Source: Sulfurospirillum sp. UBA6790
Lineage (GTDB): Bacteria; Campylobacterota; Campylobacteria; Campylobacterales; Sulfurospirillaceae
Direction: 5' to 3'
Length of the DNA: 28,039 nt
Assembly (NCBI GenBank): GCA_002452855.1
Contig: DKFS01000036.1
Coordinates: 1 to 28,039, forward strand
Positions 23,443-28,039 of the stretch are shown one piece after another. Within the stretch, counting starts at the first letter, position 1, and each line of letters starts with the position of its first letter. Made by a program: the position numbers and the translations under genes. The notes beneath the pieces were generated by a model. It saw nothing but the letters and a program-made list of their open reading frames with translations, did not search any database and was not told the DNA's origin.

Positions 23443-23925
23443 TTATGCTTTTGCTTGTTGTTGTGCCGCTTGAGCTTTACGAATCGCATCGATTTCGCCT
23501 AGCATTTGCATCATAGAAATCATTGCCAAGTGGTAACCAAATGGTCCAAAACCGCTAATTTGTCCAGTACAAACAGGTGCAATCATACTTTTTTGGCGGA
23601 ACTCTTCACGTCTGTAAATATTGCTGATATGTACTTCAATCGCAGGTAATGATACGGCACTAATGGCATCACGAATCGCGATAGACGTATGTGTGTAGGC
23701 TGCTGGATTGATGATGATACCATCGGCGTCACCTAAGCATTCTTGGATTTTATCAACCATTTCGCCTTCTAAATTGGATTGGAAAAATTCGATTTCGAAA
23801 TCATTTTGTTTTGCAACCGCTTCCATTTGAGAATGAATCTCTTCAAGTTTCATCGCGCCGTACACGCTTTGTTCACGGTGACCGAGCATATTAAGATTTG
23901 GACCTTGAATGACAACTATTTTCAT
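23443..23925 (-). CDS. aroQ: 3-dehydroquinate dehydratase, type II
   Basis: 160 residues. Type II motifs: [16 protein letters not shown] with the catalytic Tyr22, the loop Arg in [21 protein letters not shown] and [14 protein letters not shown] with the catalytic His. It dehydrates 3-dehydroquinate in the shikimate pathway. It has a Gln/Ala-rich C-terminal extension. It is the first gene of the long minus-strand block, with AAAGGT before the ATG and TATAAT at 23955-23960, so this promoter may also feed the downstream flagellar genes. Confidence 0.97.
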   Translation of the reverse strand: MKIVVIQGPNLNMLGHREQSVYGAMKLEEIHSQMEAVAKQNDFEIEFFQSNLEGEMVDKIQECLGDADGIIINPAAYTHTSIAIRDAISAVSLPAIEVHISNIYRREEFRQKSMIAPVCTGQISGFGPFGYHLAMISMMQMLGEIDAIRKAQAAQQQAKA

Positions 23926-23954
23926 CTTTTACCTTTTGTTTAAAATTTAGTCTT

Positions 23955-23960
23955 ATTATA
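23955..23960 (-). promoter_or_regulatory. -10 element upstream of aroQ
   Basis: Perfect TATAAT on the minus strand, 30 bases before the aroQ start. It is the best sigma-70-like element seen ahead of the 12.8-kb co-directional block. Confidence 0.6.
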
Positions 23961-23978
23961 TCAAGGGTTTGTTTAGGA

Positions 23979-23984
23979 TACAAT
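23979..23984 (+). promoter_or_regulatory. -10-like element for mqnF
   Basis: TACAAT on the plus strand, 57 bases before the mqnF start, in the divergent gap with aroQ. One mismatch from consensus; no -35 was recognised. Confidence 0.4.
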
Positions 23985-23997
23985 TACACGAATTTTT

Positions 23998-24022
23998 CGT
24001 TTGAAGAATACTCTTTCAAACG
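23998..24022 (+). promoter_or_regulatory. Leader hairpin ahead of the mqnF ribosome binding site
   Basis: An 8-bp perfect stem, CGTTTGAA / TTCAAACG, with a 9-base loop (24006-24014). It ends 8 bases before the AAGGA ribosome binding site (24031-24035) of mqnF. It could affect translation or be an operator; there is no following T-run, so it is not a terminator. Confidence 0.45.
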
Positions 24023-24040
24023 TGTAAACAAAGGAAAAAA

Positions 24041-25267
24041 GTGACATTAATAACCGCTGATTTTGTACTCGTGTGCAATGACACATTTGACATTATTGAA
24101 CACGGTGGCGTTTTATTTGACACAACCATCGTTGAAGTGGGCAATGGTGAAGATTTACGTGCCAAGCACCCTACTGCAACCCTTATTACCACACCTAAAA
24201 ACAGCGTTATTCTGCCTGGACTCATTAACGCGCACGTTCATTTAGAGTTTAGCGCCAACCAAAGTATGCTTCACTATGGCGACTTCATTCCTTGGCTTCA
24301 ATCAGTCATCAAACACCGTGAAGAACTTAGCGCACTTGCCACAACGGAACTGATTACATGTAAACTTCAAGAGATGCTCCAAAGCGGTACCACAACCCTT
24401 GGTGCAATTAGTAGCTTTGGAGCTGATTTAGAAGCGTGTACGCAAACACCGCAACGTGTCGTCTATTTTAATGAAGTATTAGGTTCAGTTCCAAGCGCGG
24501 TAGATGCGATGTACAATGATTTTGTAGGACGCTTAGAGGCTTCAAAAGAATTGACATCGCATCGCTTTATTCCTGCGATTTCGGTGCATTCACCCTACTC
24601 AACGCATCCAATTTTGGCAAAAAAAGCCCTGCAATTAGCACGTGATGAAGGATGTGTGGTTTCAACGCATTTTATGGAGAGCCCAGCAGAGCGACGTTGG
24701 TTAGATGAAGGTGCGGGAGATTTTCAGACATTCTTTAATGCCTTTAATCCTCATGCTAAACCCATGTGCAGTGCGATGGAGTATTTAGCGCTTTTTGAAC
24801 ACAACGACACACTTTTTACGCATGGCGTTCAAGCCACTGAGCAGGAGTTAAATGTCATCGCGACACAAAAAGCGACTTTGACACATTGCCCTGTTTCCAA
24901 CCGACTTTTAGGTGTGGGGAAACTAGACCTTGCAACGGTTAAAGAACAGAACATTAACCTTACCATTGGCACCGATGGACTGAGTTCAAATATCTCTTTG
25001 AACCTTTGGGATGAATTACGATGCGCTTTAATGATGCACGCGCAAGAAGAACTTTCAACGCTTGCCATCACGCTGTTACAAGGTATTACATGTAATGCTT
25101 CAAAGGCACTCAAACTTCCATGTGGAACGCTTCATGCAGGCAATTACGCCGATATGATTGTTGCAACGTTGCCACAACCTTGCGAGACGAAAGACGTGGC
25201 ATTACAGCTTATTTTACAGACGAAACAAACGCTTATGACGTTTATTGATGGAGAAAAACTATGTTAG
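24041..25267 (+). CDS. mqnF: Aminodeoxyfutalosine deaminase (amidohydrolase family)
   Basis: 408 residues from a GTG with AAGGA six bases upstream. The amidohydrolase metal site is visible: HxH in NAHVHLEFS (near residue 66), His in STHFMES, His in FTHGVQ and Asp in IGTDGLSSN. I assign it to the 6-amino-6-deoxyfutalosine route of menaquinone synthesis, which Campylobacter and Helicobacter relatives use; SAH/MTA deaminase or another amidohydrolase is the alternative. It overlaps sppA by 7 nt. Two dispersed-palindrome variants lie in it (24353-24364, 25085-25096), read as ITCK and ITCN. Confidence 0.82.
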   Translation: MTLITADFVLVCNDTFDIIEHGGVLFDTTIVEVGNGEDLRAKHPTATLITTPKNSVILPGLINAHVHLEFSANQSMLHYGDFIPWLQSVIKHREELSALATTELITCKLQEMLQSGTTTLGAISSFGADLEACTQTPQRVVYFNEVLGSVPSAVDAMYNDFVGRLEASKELTSHRFIPAISVHSPYSTHPILAKKALQLARDEGCVVSTHFMESPAERRWLDEGAGDFQTFFNAFNPHAKPMCSAMEYLALFEHNDTLFTHGVQATEQELNVIATQKATLTHCPVSNRLLGVGKLDLATVKEQNINLTIGTDGLSSNISLNLWDELRCALMMHAQEELSTLAITLLQGITCNASKALKLPCGTLHAGNYADMIVATLPQPCETKDVALQLILQTKQTLMTFIDGEKLC

Positions 25268-26121
25268 ATTTGATTAAAAAACCGTTTCTTTGGGTGGGCG
25301 CACTTTTAAATTACATCCAAAATCATTTTAAAGCACTGCTTTTTATTTTGATTGTCGTACTGATTTATGGCTCTCAAGAAGAGTTAAAAACCCCTAATTT
25401 AGCTGTGGTGAAAATCGAAGGAGAAATCACACAAATCGATGACATCTTAGAGACAATTAACAAAGCCGATAAAGACGAACACATCAAAGGTGTGCTTTTA
25501 CATGTAAATTCTCCCGGAGGAGCGTTAGCGCCTTCGATTGAACTTTCTATGGCTATCAAACGTTTGGCAATGCATAAACCCGTTGTTGCCTATGCCGCAG
25601 GCAGTATGACCAGTGGGAGTTATTACGCGTCGATTTGGTCCAATTACATCGTGGCAAATCCGGGTGCGTTTATCGGCTCAATTGGCGTTCTTTTTCAAGC
25701 GCCCAATGTTGCTGAACTGGCTAAAAAACTGGGTATTTCTGAACAAATTATCACGGCAGGCGATTACAAGCAGATGGGAACGTTTACGCGTGAATGGACA
25801 CCAAAAGAGCGAGGCGCTTTAAAAGGTCTTATTGATGATGCATATGGTTTGTTTGTCCATGATGTAGCCACAGCGCGCGGTCTAGATGAAACCAAACCCA
25901 ATGAGTTTGCAAACGCACAAGTTTTCATTGCCAGTAAAGCATTACATGTAAAACTGATTGATGAGATTGGTTCTATCAATGAAGCCAAAGAAAAAGTTGA
26001 AGAACTTGCGCAAGTCAAACAACCCATCTGGCAAAAACCAGACCCGATGGACAAATGGATGAAAAAGCTTGAAAGTAGCTCAAAATTACCTATTTTTAAT
26101 TTAATGGGATACTTGAAATAA
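25261..26121 (+). CDS. sppA: Signal peptide peptidase SppA, short form
   Basis: 286 residues. A single N-terminal membrane anchor (about 19-39) precedes an S49 protease domain. The Ser nucleophile is in YAAGSMTSGSYYAS and the Lys general base in TAGDYKQMG, and PGAFIGSIGV is the conserved strand. This is the one-domain form that assembles into a ring and cleaves leftover signal peptides in the membrane. It overlaps mqnF by 7 nt and shares one base (TAATG) with the next gene. Two dispersed palindromes (25497-25508, 25941-25952) are read as LHVN and LHVK. Confidence 0.94.
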   Translation: MLDLIKKPFLWVGALLNYIQNHFKALLFILIVVLIYGSQEELKTPNLAVVKIEGEITQIDDILETINKADKDEHIKGVLLHVNSPGGALAPSIELSMAIKRLAMHKPVVAYAAGSMTSGSYYASIWSNYIVANPGAFIGSIGVLFQAPNVAELAKKLGISEQIITAGDYKQMGTFTREWTPKERGALKGLIDDAYGLFVHDVATARGLDETKPNEFANAQVFIASKALHVKLIDEIGSINEAKEKVEELAQVKQPIWQKPDPMDKWMKKLESSSKLPIFNLMGYLK

Positions 26122-26972
26122 TGCAAAAATCATCGCTTTCGCTTCAATTTATACAAACCGCTTATGTACTTCTAGGCACGATGTCGATGGCATTTGCCGT
26201 TGTTTGCTTTCTCTCTCCCAATAACATGGTCACAGGAGGTGGCATCGGCATTGCTTTGATTTTGCATTTTTTTATGACACAATTAACGCTTGGAACGTTA
26301 CTGGTTATCGTCAGTGCGCCTTTTGTTCTTTTGGGATTTATCTATTTTGGTAAGCTCTATACGATGAAAACCTTTATGGCGCTTCTTGCAACATCGTTTT
26401 TTACCGACCTTTTTCGAGAATTTTTGCATCTAAAACCTCTGACCGATGATATTTTATTGGCCGCGATTTTTGGAGGTATTTTTATAGGGCTTGGCGTAGG
26501 ACTGGTCATTAAAGGTCGCTCTTCCACAGGCAGTACCTCTGTCGTCGGCGAAATTGTTGCCATGAAAACAAAACTCAAAGCCGCTGAAGTTTTACTGATC
26601 ATCGACGTTACCATTATGGTTGCCTATATTTTCGCTTATGGTGACATGAAAAAAGCGCTTTACAGTATGCTTGGCGTGTATGTCACTTCTAAAGTCATCG
26701 ATATGATTTTAACGGGACGTCCTTCCAAAAAAGTCGTCAATATCGTCTCAAATAATGTTGAAGCTTTAACCGAGCAAATTCGCGAAAGGATTGAAGAACA
26801 TGGTACCATTTTTACAGGCGTGGGATTGCACCATCAAAAGCAGACAAAAACGGTTATTTTACTCTCGGTTGAAACCTCAAAAATTCAGCTGTTAAAAGAT
26901 ATTATCCGCGAGTATGACCCAGAAGCGTTTCTCATTATCTCTGAAGCTTCTGAGTTTTTAGGGAGAGATTAA
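26121..26972 (+). CDS. YitT family membrane protein (DUF161 plus DUF2179)
   Basis: 283 residues. Five or six hydrophobic helices over the first ~185 residues, including the family motif SPNNMVTGGGIGIA (about 34-47) and GRSSTGSTSVVGEIVA, followed by a cytoplasmic DUF2179 domain (about 200-283) with VNIVSNNVEALTEQIRERI and GTIFTGVG. The transport substrate is not known. Start ATG overlaps the sppA stop (TAATG), so the three-gene unit mqnF-sppA-yitT is translationally coupled. A terminator hairpin begins 9 bp after the stop. Confidence 0.9.
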   Translation: MQKSSLSLQFIQTAYVLLGTMSMAFAVVCFLSPNNMVTGGGIGIALILHFFMTQLTLGTLLVIVSAPFVLLGFIYFGKLYTMKTFMALLATSFFTDLFREFLHLKPLTDDILLAAIFGGIFIGLGVGLVIKGRSSTGSTSVVGEIVAMKTKLKAAEVLLIIDVTIMVAYIFAYGDMKKALYSMLGVYVTSKVIDMILTGRPSKKVVNIVSNNVEALTEQIRERIEEHGTIFTGVGLHHQKQTKTVILLSVETSKIQLLKDIIREYDPEAFLIISEASEFLGRD

Positions 26973-26980
26973 TCACACAA

Positions 26981-27010
26981 GAGAAAGCCGAAAAAGCTTT
27001 CTCATTTTTA
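26981..27010 (+). terminator. Intrinsic terminator after the mqnF-sppA-yitT operon
   Basis: Eight-base stem GAGAAAGC (26981-26988) / GCTTTCTC (26996-27003) with a 7-base loop and a following ATTTTTA. The T-run overlaps the stop codon of the convergent YeiH gene, whose transcripts could also end here. Confidence 0.82.
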
Positions 27011-27991
27011 AACCATCAACGAGAGTTTCACAATATAAAATCCACCAAATATCAACCATAAAAATAGAATTGCCGCTAAATAAATAGGCTTCATCCCTAC
27101 ATTTTTAAACTTACTCGTACTGGTTTCCATACCAAGCGCTGTCATCGCCATCGTGAGCATAAAGGTATCGATGGCATTGATATCTGCAACAACCACAGAA
27201 GGCAAAAGATGCAAGGAATTAAATCCGGCAACCACAATGAAGAAAACTGCAAACCAAGGAATCGTAATTTTTGTTTTGGTTTTAGAAAGCGTACTTTTTG
27301 AACTGCGCATCAACCAAAAGCCCAAAATCACTAAAAAAGGTGCTAAAAGCATCACGCGAATCATTTTAACAATAACCGCACTTTGTGCCGTCTCTTGGTC
27401 GATGGCATTACCAGCCGCTACGACATGAGCGACCTCATGAATCGTACCCCCGATATAAATACCCATTTCAGAAGGTGTTAGAGGGACGAACCCTAATTTA
27501 TATAAAAAAGGGTACAAAAACATCGCAATGGTTCCAAACACCACAACCGTTGAAACGGCGACTGTACTTTTATACGCTTCCGCATTGACGACAGGTTCAG
27601 TGGCAAGTACCGCCGCCGCACCACAAATAGAACTACCCGCCGCCGTTAAAATCGTTGTCTCTTTATCGAGTTTCAGTACTTTTGTTCCTACAATATAACC
27701 AATAATGAAGGTTAAACCAACAACAGCAACACTGGTTATAATGCCTGCAAGCCCCACTTCCTCGATATTTTGAAACGTTAGCCTAAACCCATACAGCACA
27801 ATGCCTGCTCGTAAAATCGTTTTGGTGGAAAAGAAGATACCCGGAACCCACTCTTTAGGCAATTTGTGACGCAAGGTATTGGCATACACCATACCTAAGA
27901 GAATACCGATAATCAAAGGGCTAATACCAAGATGCTTAAACACTGCAAATTCACCAAACAATTTATTATGATCAAAAACATAGCAGAACAA
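27008..27991 (-). CDS. YeiH/UPF0324 family putative membrane exporter
   Basis: 327 residues, 9-10 hydrophobic helices. Family motifs are clear: SPLIIGILLGMVYANT, ILYGFRLTFQNI, GAGSSICGAAAVLATEPVV, GTIHEVAHVVAAGNA and PWFAVFFIVVAGFNSLH. YeiH-type proteins have been called sulfate exporters, but the substrate is not proven. The only start in frame before the conserved part is a TTG at 27991 with no ribosome binding site; a stop lies just upstream, and the usual first transmembrane helix is absent. An adjacent frame upstream encodes a hydrophobic stretch (KFFVLLCF) that would join if one T were removed from the T5 run near 27972-27977. It may be a frameshifted or edge-affected gene. Confidence 0.85.
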   Translation of the reverse strand: MFCYVFDHNKLFGEFAVFKHLGISPLIIGILLGMVYANTLRHKLPKEWVPGIFFSTKTILRAGIVLYGFRLTFQNIEEVGLAGIITSVAVVGLTFIIGYIVGTKVLKLDKETTILTAAGSSICGAAAVLATEPVVNAEAYKSTVAVSTVVVFGTIAMFLYPFLYKLGFVPLTPSEMGIYIGGTIHEVAHVVAAGNAIDQETAQSAVIVKMIRVMLLAPFLVILGFWLMRSSKSTLSKTKTKITIPWFAVFFIVVAGFNSLHLLPSVVVADINAIDTFMLTMAMTALGMETSTSKFKNVGMKPIYLAAILFLWLIFGGFYIVKLSLMV

Positions 27992-28039
27992 AGAATTTTA
28001 AAGACTTAACACAATTCTTACAAACAGAAATTATTCCAA

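Noticed and set aside
5154..25952. TTTACATGTAAA as a CRISPR repeat or a simple transcription-factor operator
   Set aside because: Spacing is irregular over 20 kb and most copies lie deep inside coding regions, so neither explanation fits.

Overview
The window is a compact, AT-rich bacterial chromosome segment that looks like an epsilonproteobacterium (Campylobacterota), most likely Sulfurospirillum or a close relative. The grounds are the gene orders gyrA-flgP-flgQ-flgR-asd and aroQ-pepQ-folK-flhF-flhG-(small membrane protein)-fliA-fliM-fliY, which I recall as Campylobacter-type synteny; a FlgR that stops without a DNA-binding domain, as in Helicobacter; a futalosine-pathway menaquinone gene (mqnF); and a GyrA with Thr at position 86. 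No rRNA, tRNA or CRISPR array was seen.

Layout. 1-4941 (minus): gyrA, then the flagellar basal-disk pair flgP/flgQ, the sigma-54 activator flgR, and the 5' part of asd, cut by the window edge. A large imperfect hairpin lies between flgR and asd. 5010-5864: a RAYT-type single-strand (Y1/HUH) transposase gene enclosed by a 32-bp inverted repeat (31/32 match). 5877-6395 (plus): a small two-helix membrane protein. 6397-9708 (minus): comF, lepA, prs. 9709-9897: a divergent regulatory region with three pairs of TTAA half-sites at 11-bp pitch. 9898-11051 (plus): a DUF4405-like membrane protein with a repeat-bearing tail, then a secreted EF-hand protein, ending in a hairpin terminator.

11080-23925 (minus) is one long co-directional block, mostly with tiny gaps or overlaps. 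It starts with aroQ, pepQ and folK, passes through the flagellar regulators and switch genes (flhF, flhG, fliA, fliM, fliY), a LOG-family gene, and ends in a surface-sugar module: GT-C-like membrane protein, ArnC-like GT2, WbqC-like protein, WecE/RffA aminotransferase and a small ArnE-like DMT protein. Together these could load an amino sugar onto a polyprenyl carrier, flip it and transfer it to an envelope acceptor. 24041-26972 (plus) carries mqnF-sppA-yitT as a tightly coupled operon, followed by a terminator and a convergent YeiH-family gene whose N-terminus looks short.

The strongest signals not explained by ordinary genes are: (1) a dispersed perfect palindrome TTTACATGTAAA with near variants, about a dozen copies, mostly inside genes and read as LHVK or TCK; (2) the inverted-repeat-bounded RAYT; (3) two separated membrane proteins sharing an H-x13-H helix and a 21-residue tail repeat at the same 32-residue spacing, one of them paired with an EF-hand protein behind a two-component-like operator; (4) the Arn-like sugar module fused to the flagellar operon.
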